The translations under genes and the position numbers were made by a program. Under the pieces are notes generated by a model. That model did not search any database and had not been told where the DNA came from. It was given only the letters and a program-made list of their open reading frames with translations. A stretch of DNA of 64,000 bases from positions 157,150,642 through 157,214,641 of the forward strand of contig CM077667.1 of the NCBI GenBank assembly GCA_039707655.1, given 5' to 3'. Position 1 is the stretch's first letter. Every line of letters starts with the position of its first letter. Below, in pieces: positions 34,588 through 47,669 of this stretch. The stretch comes from Elymus sibiricus. Taxonomy: Eukaryota; Streptophyta; Magnoliopsida; Poales; Poaceae.

Positions 34588-35042
34588 CCCAATTCAGCCA
34601 GACGGGTGGAATACCCAGACATTTTGAGTATGTGTTCACTGACAGACCCGTTCTCCTCCATCTTGCAAGCTTAGAACTTATCGGAGGTCTCATACCTCTC
34701 GATCCGGGCATTCTTCTGAAAGATAAACTTCAACTCCTAGAACATATCATATGCTCCATGACGTTCAAAACATCTTTGAAGTCCCGGTTCTAAGCCATAC
34801 AACATTGCACATTGAACCATCGAGTAATCATCAGAACGAGCCTGCCAGGCGTTCGCAACGTCTGGAGACTCTACTAGAGTGGGTGGATCACCAAGCGGTG
34901 CATCAAGGACATAAGCCTTTTGGGAAGCCGTAAGGATAATCCTTAGATTACGGGCCCAGTCCACAAAGTTACTTCCATCATCTTTCAACTTAGCTTTCTC
35001 TAGGAACGCATTAAAATTCAGGGGTGCTACTGCGCGAGCCAT
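34588..35042 (-). pseudogene. Copia gag N-terminus of element A
   Basis: The ATG is at 35042 and gives MARAVAPLNFNAFLEKAKLK. The frame continues as a UBN2-like copia gag (DDGSNFVDWARNLRIIL...LGDPP). Two stops are present relative to element D: TAG near 34737 and TAA near 34672. The reading then enters the CACTA at 34587. Gag resumes at 5539 with MPLPAEAITDRVLQSLPPSY. Confidence 0.9.
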
Positions 35043-36290
35043 TGATCTACAACATAAAATTTGCAAAAACAACTTAGACTATTGTTCAAGATAATGAGTT
35101 TAGTTAATCATATTACTTAAAAATCTCCCACTCAAATTGACATCCCTCTGGTCATTCAAGTGTCACATGATCCAAATCCACCAACTCAAGTCCGATCATC
35201 ACGTGAGTTGAGATGGTTTCAATGGTGAACATCTTCATGTTGATCATATCTACTATATGACTCATGTTCGACCTTTTGGTATCTTGTGTTCCGAGGCCAT
35301 GTCTGTACATGCTAGGCTCGTCAAGTTTAACCCGAGTGTTCCGCACGTGCAACACTGGCTTGCACCCATTGTATGCAAACGTAGAGTCTATCACACCCGA
35401 TCATCACGTGGTGTCTCAAAAGGACGAACTTTTGCAATGGTGCACACTCGGGGAGAACACAATTTTATCTTGAAATTTAAGTGAGGGATCACCTTATAAT
35501 GCTACCGTCGTCCTAAGCAAAATAAGATGCATAAAAGGATTAACATCACATGCAAATCATAAGTGACATGATATGGCCATGAACTTGTGCTTTTGATCTC
35601 CATCTCCAAAGCAGCGGCATGATCTCCATCGTCACCGGCATGACACCATGATCTCCATCATCTTGATCTCCATCAACGTGTCGCCATGAGGTTTTCACGC
35701 CGACTGTTTCTTCTACGACTATTGCTAACTCATAGCGATAAAGTAAAGCAAAAACGGCAAAAATAAATTAAAGACAACCCTATGGCTCCTGCCGGTTGCC
35801 GTACTCATCGACATGCAAGTCGTGATATTCTATACAATACATGATCATCTCATACATCACATATATCTCATCATGTAATTGGCCATATGACATCACAACA
35901 TACCCTGCAAAAACAAGTTAGACATCCTCTAATTGTTGTTGCAGGTTTTACGTGGCTGCTATGGGTATCTAGCAAGAACAATTCTTACCTAGGCAAAAAC
36001 CACAACGGTGATATGCAAATTGCTATTCAACCTTCTCAAGGACCGCCTTTGTCGAATCTGATCCAACTAAAGTGGGAGGAACAGACACCCGCCAGCCATC
36101 TTTATGCAACGAAGTTACATGTCAGTTGATGGAACCGGTCTCAAGTAACCGTACGAGTAATGTTGGTCCGGGCCGCTTCATCCCACAATACCGCCAAATC
36201 AAGAAAAGACCAAGGGAGGAAGCAATCTGAATATCAACGCCCACAAACTCCTTTGTGTTCTACTCGTGATCTCATCTACACATAGACCTA
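35043..36290 (-). other. 5' leader of copia element A
   Basis: About 1.25 kb between the primer binding site and gag has no long frame on the coding strand. The matching leader in element D is 62120-63370. Leaders of this length are known for BARE-1-like elements and carry dimerisation and packaging signals. I cannot place those signals here. Confidence 0.7.
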
Positions 36291-36303
36291 GCTCATGATA
36301 CCA
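36291..36303 (-). other. Primer binding site of element A
   Basis: On the minus strand TGGTATCATGAGC follows the LTR end. It resembles TGGTATCAGAGC, which pairs with initiator tRNA-Met, with an extra T. Element D has TGGCATCATGAGC at the same place (about 63368-63380). Confidence 0.75.
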
Positions 36304-36304
36304 C

Positions 36305-38085
36305 TTTTGGGGAACATTGCATGGGAAATAAAAAATTTCCTACGCACATGCAAGATCTATCCATGGTGATGAGCATCTACGAGAGGGAGAGTGGATCTAC
36401 ATATCCTTGTAGATCGCTAAGCGGGAAGCGTTAAGAAACGCGGTTGATGTAGTCGAACGTCTTCGCGATTCAAATCGCTAGCCGTCCAGCGATCCAATCA
36501 CGATCTAGCGCCGAAAAGACGGCACCTACGCGTTCAGCACACGTACAGCTCGATGACGATCTCCACCTTCTTGATCCAGCAAGAGGGAGTAGAGAGGTAG
36601 ATGAGTTCTCTGGCAGCGCGATGGCGCGGCGGCGGCTGTGGTGGAACTATTCCAGCAGGGCTTCGCCTAAGCGCTGCTGAAAACTAGAGGACACAATCTA
36701 TCGGGGAGAGAGGGTTGCACCGTGGCTTGGGGTTTTCTGGTGCGGCTTCCCTCTCTCCCCTCCAGTATATATAGGAGGAAGGGGAGGGAGGCCGGCGCCC
36801 CTAGGGTTCCCCCTAGGGTGCGGCTGAAGTGGGGAGGTGGAGGAGTCCAACTCCAATTCTACTAGGAGTAGGATTCCTCCCCCACTTGGAAACCCTTTCC
36901 ACCTCTTGGGTTTTCCCACCCCTAGCTGCATGGGCCTTAGTGGGGGGGTTCGGCCAGCCCACTAGGGGCTGGTTTGCCTCCTCCCACAGCCCATGAAGCC
37001 CTTTGGGGCGAAAGGCCCCTCCCGATGGTCCCCCGGTACCCTCCCGGTACACTACCGAAGTACCCGAAACTTTTCCGGTGACCAAAATGGGACTTCCGAT
37101 ATATCAATCTTTACCTCCGGACCATTCCAGAGCTCCTCGTGATGTCCAGGATCTCATCCGGGACTCCGAACAACCTTCGGTCACCACCATACATAACTCA
37201 ATACTACCAAACCGTCACCGAACGTTAAGTGTGCAAACCCTACGGGCTCGAGAACTATGTAGACATGACCGAGACACCTCTACGGTCAATAACCAATAGC
37301 GGGACCTAGATGCCCATATTGGTTCCTACATATTCTATGAATATCTTTATCGGTTGAACCTCTATGTCAAGGATTCAGTTAATCCCGTACGCTGTTCCCT
37401 TTGTTCTTGGGTCTGTTATTTGCCCGAGATTCGATCGTCGGTATCTCTATACCTAGTTCAATCTTGTTACCGGCAAGTCTCTTTACTCGTTCCGTAATAC
37501 AAGATCCCGTGGCTAACACTTAGTCACATTGCTTGCAAGGCTTATTGTGATGTTGTATTACCGAGTGGGACCTAAGATAACTCTCCGTCACACGGAGTAA
37601 CAAATCCCAGTCTCGATCCATGCCAGCTCAACAGACACCTTCGGAGATACCTGTAGAGCATCTTTATAGTCACCCAGTTATGTTGTGACGTTTGATACAC
37701 ACAAGGTATTCCTCCGGTGTCAGTGAGTTGCATGATCTCATGGTCATCGGAACAGATACTTGACATGCAGAAAACAATAGCAATAAACTGACACGATCAT
37801 ATGCTACGTTCATAGTTTGGGTTTTGTCCATCACATCATTCTCCTAATGATGTGATCCCGTTATCAAATGACATCTCATGTCTATGGCTAGGAAACCTTG
37901 ACCATATTTGATCAACGAGCTAGTCTACTAGAGGCATACTAGGGACACAGTGTTGTCTATGTATCCACACATGCAATTGAGTTTCCAATCAATACAATTA
38001 TAGCATGGATAATAAACGATTATCATGAATGAGGAAATATAATAATAACTACTTTTATTGTTTCCTCCAGGGCATATTTCCAACA
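36305..38085 (-). repeat. 5' LTR of copia element A
   Basis: The LTR is 1781 bp and starts on the minus strand at 38085 (TGTTGGAAATATGCCC). The TATA box TATATATA lies at 36766-36773. The last bases read AAAA instead of AACA. It is flanked at 38086-38090 by CTATG. Confidence 0.93.
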
Positions 38086-38457
38086 CTATGTGCTATGTCT
38101 CCCAACATCCTCGGGAGAATATTGTATGTAGCCTCATAATCACCATGCAAAATCCTGGTAGCATTTGCCTTGGCCTTCCATACTTTCCCTTTATTGACCT
38201 TTTATCCGAATCGTTCTTCGACCAATCTCATGAGAAACTTCATCTTCACGGTTGGATCGTGGGATATCACATTCAAGAATTTGTATCCTAAAAACTCAGA
38301 CATGAGTTGATAGTGTCCCTTGCTTCGGTCGGCTTTGTCCGACGGTATGCACGTGTGAGTGGCCAAACAACTCGTCAGCACCCATTGCCCAGTTTCTTGA
38401 ATTTTTCTTCCACAGTCCTTCCGACGGCAACCTTCTTTGTCACATTTTATGGTGTAC
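38086..38457 (-). pseudogene. MULE transposase, middle part
   Basis: On the minus strand the frame from 38457 reads YTIKCDKEGC...TGQWVLTSCLATHTC, the Cys/His end of a MuDR-type DNA-binding domain. It continues KGHYQLMSEFLGYKFLNVI...DPTVKMKFLMRLVEERFG, a stop, then KVWKAKANATRILHGDYEATYNILPRMLGDI. The order is that of plant Mutator-like transposases. It is cut on one side by solo LTR S and on the other by element A. The catalytic MULE domain would lie beyond the left window edge. Confidence 0.85.
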
Positions 38458-40025
38458 TGATACTTGTGATCTGCGTTGGGTTTTCCGTGAAGAGGGACGA
38501 GTTATCTCAACACAATGTGGGTAAGTATTTCCCTCAGTTATGAAACCAAGGTTTATCGAACCAATAGGAATACCAATCCTCAACCGTCTTCAGCGGCTGC
38601 ACACAAAAGAACAAACAACTTGCACCCAACGCCGTCAAGAAGGTTGTCAATCCCCTTGATCTCATTATTTGCAAGCAAGTGAGTTGTGTAGATAATTGTA
38701 GATAATTGTAAATTGCAAAATAAAATAAAAGCAAATAAATAACAACAAGGTAGTAGTAACATTTGTAAATATATAAGTGAATAGACCCGGGAGCCGTAGT
38801 GTTCCCTAGTGGAATCTCTCATAGAAATAGCATACGGTGGGTAAACAAATTACTGTTGGGTAATTGATAGAAAAGCGGATAGTTATGCGATGTTCACGGC
38901 AATGATCATGTGTATATAGGCATCACGGCCATAAGCAAATAGGCCGACTCCTGCCTGCACCTATTACTATTAATCCACTAATCAACCGCTATCCAGCATG
39001 CATGTATTAAGTAAAACAGAGTAATGCTTGGGGAACGATGACATGATGTAGACAAAGTAAACTCAAACAATATGAATAAACCCCATCGTTTTATCCTTAG
39101 TAGCAGCAACACAAAGACATATCTTGTTTCCTACTTTGTCACTGGGATATAGAAACTCACAAGGTTGAACCAACTACAACGCACCACTCCCACTGAAGAA
39201 ATATCAATCTAGTTGGCCAAACTATCTCAATAGATCGGAGAGCATTACGAAGCTATGATGATCATGCACATAATAATCATATTAGAATTCAGAGTAGACT
39301 CAAATATTTATCATGAATAATCTAAACATAAACCCACAATTCATCGGATCCCAACAAACGCACCATACAAAGTGATTACATAGGATAGATCAAGGCAAAG
39401 ATGTGATGAACATTGCATTGAATATCAAGAGAGAGAGATTGCCATCTAGGTACTGCCTATGGACCCGTAGGTCTATGGTGAACTACTCACACATCATCAT
39501 GAGGGCAGCATGGTTGATGTAGACGCCCTCCGTGATCGATCCCCCCTCCGGCAGGGTGCCGGAACGGAGCTCTAGATGGGCTCCCGTCGGAACAAAGACT
39601 TGCGGTGGCGTAAAAAGTGTTTCGGAACCTCCTCTAGTGTTTTTGGAATATTAGAGAATTTATAGGTCAGAGAGGGGCATCGGGAGGCAACCGAGGGGGC
39701 TAGCACACATCATGACGCCCCCAGGGCGCGCCCTGTTGTGTGCTGGAGCCCTTGTGCGGCTCCCGGCCTCCTTCCGAAGCTTCCAGGTCTTATTTTGGTC
39801 CATAAAAATCATAAAAAAGTTTTGTGGCAATTGGACTTCATTTGGTATTGTAAACCGGAAAAGTAAAAAACATGCAGAAAACAACAAGTGGCACTGGGCA
39901 CTGGGTCAATAGGTTAGTGCTCAAAAATATTATAAAGTGGTAAATAAATGCCCAAAAAGTATCCTAGAATGATAATATATCAGCATGGAACAATAAAAAA
40001 TTATAGATATGTTGGAGACGTATCA
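38458..40025 (-). mobile_element. Solo LTR S, same family as element C
   Basis: The LTR is 1568 bp and starts on the minus strand TGATACGTCTCCAACATATC and ends CACAAGTATCA. It is flanked by a perfect duplication TGTAC (38453-38457 and 40026-40030). No internal region remains, so it is the product of LTR-LTR recombination. Removing it restores the MULE frame (…NVRY joined to TIKCDKEGC). Confidence 0.9.
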
Positions 40026-40980
40026 TGTACCGCACATTTTGGTTGGAATGACCAACAACAAACGGCCTATGGTTTCTAATTTCATAGTCACTCAACCATA
40101 TCCTGAACTCTTCCAAGCAACCAAACTTGATGCCTTTCTTCGATGAGCATTCTCGTCCTCATACTTGGGCTTAAGGTCACCGACCTTCGGGCACGGTGTT
40201 GGTTCAAGCAACCCCAATCTCATGCCACGATCAACAATGGCCTTGTCTGGAAGACTAAGATCATGAAACAATGGTGCACCTATTTCCTTCCCCACCACCT
40301 TCTTGAAGATTTCATTTTCATGTGCAGTGAATCCGTCCTCGTCCAATTCCTCCACCGGACCCTCGTCATCTGAGTCATACCCATACATACGACTATATGG
40401 GAGGCTACGATCCATGTCTTGCTGGTACAGAATCACATACAAGTTACCAATGGGATTATAATGAATCTCTCCAGCTTCCGCATAAGCATCAACATTGGCA
40501 ATAACATCATCGTAAACATGAGCATCATCATCATCAACATGAGCAGCATCAAGATCAACATGAACCTCTTCCTCTTGAATTACCATGGCTCTAACATTCA
40601 TCTCCGCTTCATTTGGTGGTTGACTAGAAGAATTGGGGACATAAACCTCCACCCTTCCATCATGTATTGGAGGAGGAGGCATGTCGGTTCAAGTCAATTT
40701 GTAGCACAGGAAGCTTAACCTTGGTGGCTAATAATTCAAGTGATATTTCTTGCGATTCAACTACTTTATCCTTCTACACATTCCAATGCAATTCCGATGT
40801 GATATGCATACTCTTCAATCGAGACTTCACCCTCACTCCAACATCATACCTTCCAATAAGTTTAACTTCCTCATTTGGGTCAATCCAACTTAACACACTT
40901 CTCACTTTCACAACCACCTCCTCATAGGTTGGGCTTAAGTCAAAAACCATGGATTCTTCCCCTTCATCGACATTGCCTTT
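40026..40980 (-). pseudogene. MULE transposase, N-terminal part
   Basis: From 40980 the minus strand reads EESMVFDLSPTYEEVVVKVR and LIGRYDVGVRVKSRLKSMHI, the usual N-terminus of grass MULEs. A stop near 40765 and a frame change lead into 40682-40092, an acidic stretch that ends GFTAHENEIFKKVVGKEIG and PLFHDLSLPDKAIVDRGMRLG. A one-base shift near 40145 then gives GIKFGCLEEFRIWLSDYEIR, the start of the MuDR DNA-binding domain. Several lesions make it a pseudogene. Confidence 0.85.
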
Positions 40981-42570
40981 TGATACGTCTCCAACGTATC
41001 TATAATTTTTGATTGCGCCATGCTATCATATTATCATTCTAGGATACTTTTTGAGTAATAATTTACCAATTTATATTATTTTTAAGCACTAACCTATTGA
41101 CCCAGTGCCCAGTGCCAGTTCCTCTTTTCTGCATGTTTTTTTTACTTTTCAGGATTCTAGTACCAAACGAAGTCCAATTGCCCTGAAATTTTTTAGTGAT
41201 TTTTTCTAGACCAAAAGAAGACCTGGAAGCTTTGGGAGAATACCGGGGGCCACACGAGGGAGGCACAAGCCAACAGGGCGCGGCTACGGGGGTCGGCGCG
41301 CCCTGATGGTTTGTCCCTCTCTGGCGGCCCTCCTACCACCGTTCTCTGGCCTATAAATTCACATATATTCCAAAAACCCTAGGGCACATCCCGAAACACA
41401 TTTTCTGCTGCCGCAAGTCTCTGTTCCACTGTGATATCATCTGGAGCTCCGTTCAGGCACCCTGTCGGAGGGGGGATCAATCACGGAGGGCCTCTTCATC
41501 AACCTTACTGCCCTCATGATGATGTGTGAGTAGTTCACCACAGACATGCGGGTCCGTAGTTAGTACCTAGATGGTTATCTCTCTCTCTTTTGATCTTCAA
41601 TATAATGATCATCGCATCTTCACTCTGATCTATCCGATGTAACTCTTTTGTGCGGTGCGTTTGTTGGGATCCGATGAATTGTGGGTTTATATTCAGATTA
41701 TTCATGAAAAGTATTTGATTCTTCTCTGAAATCTTTTATTGATTCTTATTTCATGATCGTTATAGCTTTGTAAATCTCTCTGGTCCATTGATTTTCTTTG
41801 GCCAAGTAGATTGATCTTTCTTTAGTGAGAGGGGTGCATTGTAGTGGGTTCAACATGACGGGTTTCTATATCCCAGTGACAGAAGGGGACACGATATGTC
41901 TTTGTGTTGTTGCCACTAATGCTAAAATGATGGGGTTTACTTACATTGATTGAGTTTACTTTCTCTACATCATGTCATCGTTCTCCAAGCATTACTGTGT
42001 TTGTCATGAACTTAATACACAGAGAGGCAAGCATAGAAGCGCTCTTGAAGTGGAGTAATAGTAATAAGTGCAGGCATGAGTTGGCCTATTTGTTTTGGAC
42101 GTGATGCCTATATACACACGATCATTGCCATGAATATCACATAACTATGCTCTTTTCTATCAATTGCCCAATAGTAATTTGTTTACCCACCATATGCTTA
42201 CTTCCATGAGAGATGCCGCTAGGGAAAACTATGGCCCCTGGGTCTATTCACTTATATATTTACAAATCTTATCATTACCTTGCTGACATTATTTATCTTT
42301 TATTTTATGTTGCAACTTACAATTATCTACTATCATCTACATACTTCACTTGCTTGCAAATAACGAGATCAAGGGGATTGACAACACTCTTGCCCGCGTT
42401 GGGTGCAAGTTGTTTGCTCTTTTGTGTGCAGCCGCTGAAGACGGTTGTGGATTGATATTCCTATTGCTTCGATAAACCTTGGTTTCTTAACTGAGGGAAA
42501 TACTTACCCGTATTGTGCTGCAATTACCCGTTCCTCTTAACGGAAAACCCAACGCAGATCACAAGTATCA
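40981..42570 (+). repeat. 5' LTR of element C
   Basis: The LTR is 1590 bp, TGATACGTCTCCAACGTATC to CACAAGTATCA. A TATAAATT box lies at 41352-41359. No gene is present. Confidence 0.9.
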
Positions 42571-42581
42571 GGAAGGATTTG

Positions 42582-42599
42582 TGGCGCCATTGTCGGGGA
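42582..42599 (+). other. Primer binding site of element C
   Basis: TGGCGCCATTGTCGGGGA lies 11 bases after the LTR. It differs at two bases from TGGCGCCGTTGCCGGGGA, the complement of the tRNA-Asp 3' end. Confidence 0.85.
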
Positions 42600-42789
42600 G
42601 TATCATCACCAACTATCAAGTAACTTCACACAAATTATCATTCACTTGTTCTTCTTTTTATTTGCGGTTATATTTAGTTTTCTTCATAAAAATCAAAAAT
42701 ACAAAAATATTTATCTTTGCTTGTTACTAGTTTACTCCTTTACTTGCTAGTTTACTTGTCCTGCTTGTTACTTTGCTTGCTCGATCACC

Positions 42790-44882
42790 ATGTCTCAAGA
42801 TACTACTCAGTTGTGTGACTTATCAAATACTAATAACAATGATTTTATTAGTACTGCTATACCACCTGGCACTAGTGCGGAGGCTTTTGATATTAATGCT
42901 GCATTGCTTAATCTTGTCATGAAAGATCAATTTTCGGGAAGTCCTAATGAGGATCCCGCTTTTCATCTTAATACTTCTGTTGAACTTTGTGATATGCAAA
43001 AGAAAAAGGACATGTATGATGATATCGTGAAATTAAAATTATTTCCTTTTTTACTAAGAGATAAAGCTAAGGCTTGATTTTCATCTATACCACGTAATAG
43101 TATTGGAACATGGGATAAGTGTAAAGATGCTTTTATTGCCAAGTATTTTCCTCCTGCTAAGATCATCTCCCATGGAAATCAAATAATAAATTTTAAACAA
43201 CATGATCAAGAACATGTTGCACAAGCTTGGGAGAGAATGAAATTGATGATTAGAAATTGTCCTACTGATGGGTTAAACTTGTGGATGATTATCCAAAACT
43301 TCTATGCTGGAATAAACTTTGTGTCTAGAAATCTTCTAGATTCTGCTGCAGGTGGTACCTTTATGGTGTGACCTTAGGAGAGGCCACAAAACTTCTGGAC
43401 AACATCATGACAAATTATTCCCAATGGCATACCGAGAGAGCTCCAACTGGTAAGAAGGTAATTTTTTTTGAGGAAATCGCTACTTTGAGTGAAAAAGTGG
43501 ATGCTCTTATGAATATGGTTGCTGGCAAAAATACTCATGTTCATCCAAATGATATGCCTTTTTCTACTTTGATTGAGCAAAATAATGATGCTATTGATGT
43601 GAACTTTATCTCGTGAAACAATTTCAACAACAATGCTTATAGAGGAATTTTTAATGCTAGGTCGTACCCAGTAATTCCTCTACCAACTATGGAAATTATT
43701 ATGGTAATTCTTATGGAAATTCTTCTATAAATGCTAATAGGATACCCTCTGATCTTGAGAACACAATTAAAGAATTTATTGGTTCTCAAAATATTTTTAA
43801 TACTATGGTAGAAGAAAAGTTGCATACGATTGATACTTTGGCTAAAAACATGGATATAATTGCTCTTGATGTAGAAACTCTTAAAAGTAAAACTTTGCCA
43901 TCCAAGAATTATTTTAATGAGACTATTAAATCTATCCAAATATCTATTATTGAAAGTAAGGAGAGGACCGCTAAGTTGAAAGCTAAGCGGGAATTCTTAG
44001 AAAAAGCTCTCCCACCAGGTTTTTACCGGAATCATGATGATGATCTTAAAATGATTGGTACTTCTACTATTGATTATTTATTTACTTCTCTGAATATAAA
44101 TGATAAAGGGACTGGAGATGAGTCAACTTTATTTAGAGAGTGTCCTGTTTGCTTGGAGGGTGATGATTTTAAGCTAAAACTGGAAAAAGTGGGTTTGGAG
44201 AGGTCAAAACTTTAACTAGTGATGTGCCCACTATTTTGGATTATAAGGACTTTAATTATGAAAGTTGCTCTTTAGTAGAATGTATGTCCTTGTTGCAAAC
44301 CATTATTCGCTCACCCAATGCTTATGAACAAAACAAGGCTTTCACTAATCATATAGTGGAAGCGATGATAAAAGCTTATGATGAGAAACTTGAACTTGAA
44401 GTTTCTATTCCTAGAAAATTGCATGATGAGTGGGAACCTACTATAAAAATAAAGATAAATAAATATGAATTCAATGATTTGTGTGACCTTGGTGCTAGTG
44501 TTCAAACTATACCTAAATCTCTTTGTGATGTGTTTGGTCTCACTAATATTCAAGAGTGTTCCCCAAACTTGCATCTTGCGGATTCTACCATTAAAAAACT
44601 TTAGGTAGAATTAATGATGTTCTTATTATTGAAAATAAGAATTATGTGCCTGTAGAGTTCATTTTTCTTGATATTGATTGCAATCCTACTTGTCCAATAA
44701 TACTTGGAAGACCCTTCTTAAGAACTATAGGTGCAATTATTGATATGAAAGAGGGAAACATAAGGCTCCAATTCCCATTAAAGAAAGGGATGGAACACTT
44801 CCCTAGGAAGAGAATTAAAAAACCCTATGAATCAATCATGAGAGCTACTTATGGGTGGAGTGTCAAAGATGACAACACTTGA
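42790..44882 (+). pseudogene. Gypsy gag and aspartic protease of element C
   Basis: Gag starts MSQDTTQLCDLSNTNNNDF. A TGA at 43075 interrupts the gag core, which continues after it (GTWDKCKDAFIAKYFPPAK, QEHVAQAWERMKLMIRNCPTDGL, the Retrotrans_gag pattern). Shifts occur near 43370 and 43690, and a long coiled segment follows (43805-44215). The last part (44224-44882) holds the protease with its DLGASVQTIPKSLCDVFGL core (an Asp-Leu-Gly active site) and CPIILGRPFLRTIGAIIDMK. It ends TGA at 44880-44882. Nothing resembling RT or integrase follows. Confidence 0.88.
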
Positions 44883-47655
44883 AACTATGCATTATGCCTA
44901 GCTAGGGGCATGAAACAATAGCGCTTGTTGGGAGGCAACCCAATAGTTATCTTTATTTTTGCTTTTTTACTTTCTGTCTTAGTGTGATAACATGATTATT
45001 GCCTCTGTAATGATTGTGTTTTTATGTTTTAATTAGTGCTTGTGCCAAGTAAAGCCTTTGGGATGACTCACAAGATGAGTAGAATTGATAGGGTGCAAAA
45101 ATAGAAACTTTAGCGTCCAGTGCCGAATTTCTATGATTTTACTGGAACGTATTTTTGATCTGAATTTCTTAAAAAGTATTTATATACAAATTATTTAGGT
45201 TGTCCTAATTATTAAGAATTTTTAGAGTTAGATAAGTATAGGTTATCTATAGATCATTACAGACTGTTCTGTTTTAGACAGATTCTGTTTTTGCTTGCAT
45301 AGTTTGTTTGTTTTCATGATGCTATGGATTGTATCGGGGGGTATAAGACATGGAGAAGTTAGAATACAGTACCTATTATGAAATAATGAAATATGAATCA
45401 ATTTATAAAAGTACCTAAAGTATTTGACATGTTGCTTATACTAACGGATCTCACGAGGTTTTGTTGAGTTTTGTGTTATTGAAGTTTTCAAGTTTTTGGT
45501 GCTATGGACCTTGGAATAAGGAGCGGCAAGAGCCTAAGCTTGGGGCTGCCCAATGAACCCCAAGGTAATATTCTAGGAAGACTCAAGTGTCTAAGCTTGG
45601 GGATGCCCCGGAAGGCATCCCCTCTTTCGTCTCAATCTATCGGTATGACACTTTGAGCTATATTTTTATTCGTCACATGATATGAGTTTTGCTTGGAGCG
45701 TCGTTTGCTTTTATTTGCTTTTACTTTTAGTTTGCCACAATCATCATTTTCTGGACACACCTATTTGAGAGAGACACACCTTCATCATAATTTGTCAGAA
45801 TACTCTATGTGCTTCGCTTATATCTTTTGAGCTTAGCAGTTGCTGTAGTACTTTTAGTTATATCTTTTTGAGCACGGTGGCGTATAGATTTTGTAGAAAT
45901 AATTACACTCTCGTTCTTCACTTATATTTGTTTGAGAGTTAATAAATAGTGACGGTAATTTTCATGGGTCATAAGACTAGTCCAAAGAGAATAGGTATTC
46001 AATAAGTGATGATCAAAACCATCATGTAGCACATAAAAGAGAAATTGTGGGTTAATGATATTGATGTGGTAATATGAAAAAGGTGTGAGTGCATCATTGT
46101 TGATTTGTAGAAGTGTCGGTATTAAGAGGTGTTAATCTCTTGTTTGTCTAAATATTAAAAAGGCATGGTGGGGATGTGTGAGCATTTCTATTCCTTGTTA
46201 AAATCCTAGTGTTGTTTCAGGTCGGAGGCGCGTGATGGTTAACTCCTCCCAACCTCCTCCCTCGGGGCATGCGAGTAGTGCTTTGATTTGTGATAAAACT
46301 AATAAAACTTTGCAATAAGTATATGCGTTCTTCATGACTAATGTGAACCTATGTACATACTCAATCTCACCTCCTCATATTTTGCTAGCCTCTTCGGTAC
46401 CGTGCCTTGCCCATTCTCACCTCGAGGATAGGTGCAAACTTCACCGGTGCATCCAAACCCCGTGACATGATACGCTCAGTCACACATAAGCCTCATTATA
46501 TCTTCCTCAAAACAGCCACCATACCTGCCTATTATGGCATTTCCATAGCCATTCCGAGATATATTTCCATGCAAATTCCATCATCACATCATATGACTAG
46601 TTCGTTCATCATCATATTGCTTTGCATGATCATATAGAGCTGACATAGTATTTGTGGCAAAGCCACCATTCATCATATTTTCTACATGTCACGCTAGATC
46701 ATTGCACATCCTAGTACACTGCTAGAGGCATTCATATTGAGTCATATTGTTCCATAGTTCTTCATATCGAGTTTTCATATTGAGTTGTAAGTAAATAAAA
46801 GTGTGATGATCATCAGTATTAGAGAATTGTCCCAGTGAGGAAATAAAAAATGGGGGAGGCCAAATGAGCCCACCATAAAAAATGAATGAGAGAAAAAGAG
46901 AGACGGGACTTTGCTACTATCCTTTACCACACTTGTGCCTCAAAGTGGCACCTTGTTCTTCATATAGAGAGTCTCCTGTTATGTCATTTTCATATGCTAG
47001 TGGGAATCACTTTTTCATTACTATAAACTTGGCTTGTATATTCTGATTACGGGCTTCCTCAAATGCCTGAGGTCTTCATGAGCAAGCAAGTTGGATGCAC
47101 ACCCCATTTAACTTTAGTTAAGCTTTCATACACTTATAGCTCTAGTGCATCATTTGCATGGCAATCCCTAGTCCTTGCATTGATATCTATCGATGGGCAT
47201 CTCCATAGCCGGTCGATACGCCGAGTTGATGTGAGACTATTGTCTCCACTTTTTACCCCTTTGATATCTACCACCATATTCTATTCCACCATTATTCTAT
47301 GTCCATAGTTCATGCTAATGTATTGCGTGAAGAATAAAAAGTTGATGCACATTGAAAAAGTACGATCCAATTGCCTGACTTGGACACCGTGGTGCTTGAC
47401 ATTTGTATTAGTGTGGTGAAGACGGAGCCATGCCTCACTAATAAGATAAGATGAATGTGGGTAAATATTTATTTAGGATCATATACTTTGAAAGATTGAC
47501 GATTTTGTTGCTTGTTCTTATAAATATTACTATGTTGATGTTTATTAATTAATCGTTTCTCAATAAGCATACATGCAAAATATTACATATTGGGTAACAT
47601 GTCACATCAAAAGTACTGTTTTTATCATTTACCTACTCGAGGACGAGCAGGAATT
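44883..47655 (+). other. Non-coding 3' part of element C
   Basis: No frame longer than 81 codons is present. The stretch contains one copy of the hairpin module shared with element B (about 45050-45690). The rest is AT-rich with no recognisable motif until the polypurine tract at about 47652-47669. Autonomous relatives would have pol between gag and this region. Confidence 0.7.
45599..45622 (+). other. Perfect 9-bp hairpin in element C
   Basis: GGGGATGCC, loop CCGGAA and GGCATCCCC form the stem. It is the counterpart of the hairpin at 11788-11811 in element B and sits in the same relative place ahead of the 3' LTR. Confidence 0.75.
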
Positions 47656-47669
47656 AAGCTTGGGCATAA

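Larger units (their letters stand above)
167..38085 (-). mobile_element. Copia LTR retrotransposon A (BARE-1/WIS/Angela type), split by a CACTA transposon
   Basis: The element is a complete copia retrotransposon on the minus strand with two LTRs of about 1.8 kb (36305-38085 is 5', 167-1961 is 3'). It has a tRNA-Met-type primer binding site, gag-pol, a polypurine tract and a perfect 5-bp duplication CTATG on both sides. The internal region is cut at 5542/34588 by a 29-kb CACTA element. Without that insert it would be about 8.9 kb, the usual size of BARE-1-like elements. LTR ends TGTTGGAAATATGCCC and CCCCAACA identify the family; the distinction between BARE-1, WIS and Angela was not made. The two LTRs differ at roughly 20 of the first 500 bases by eye, so it is not recent. 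Confidence 0.93.

Noticed and set aside
33723..34661. Frames of 140-267 codons, Gly/Arg-rich or Pro-rich
   Set aside because: They lie in a G-biased stretch. The longest minus frame is gag of element A read through into the CACTA end, not a gene of its own.
40419..40718. Plus-strand frame of 99 codons rich in Ile, Met, Ser and Asn
   Set aside because: It is the reverse of the acidic segment of the MULE transposase.
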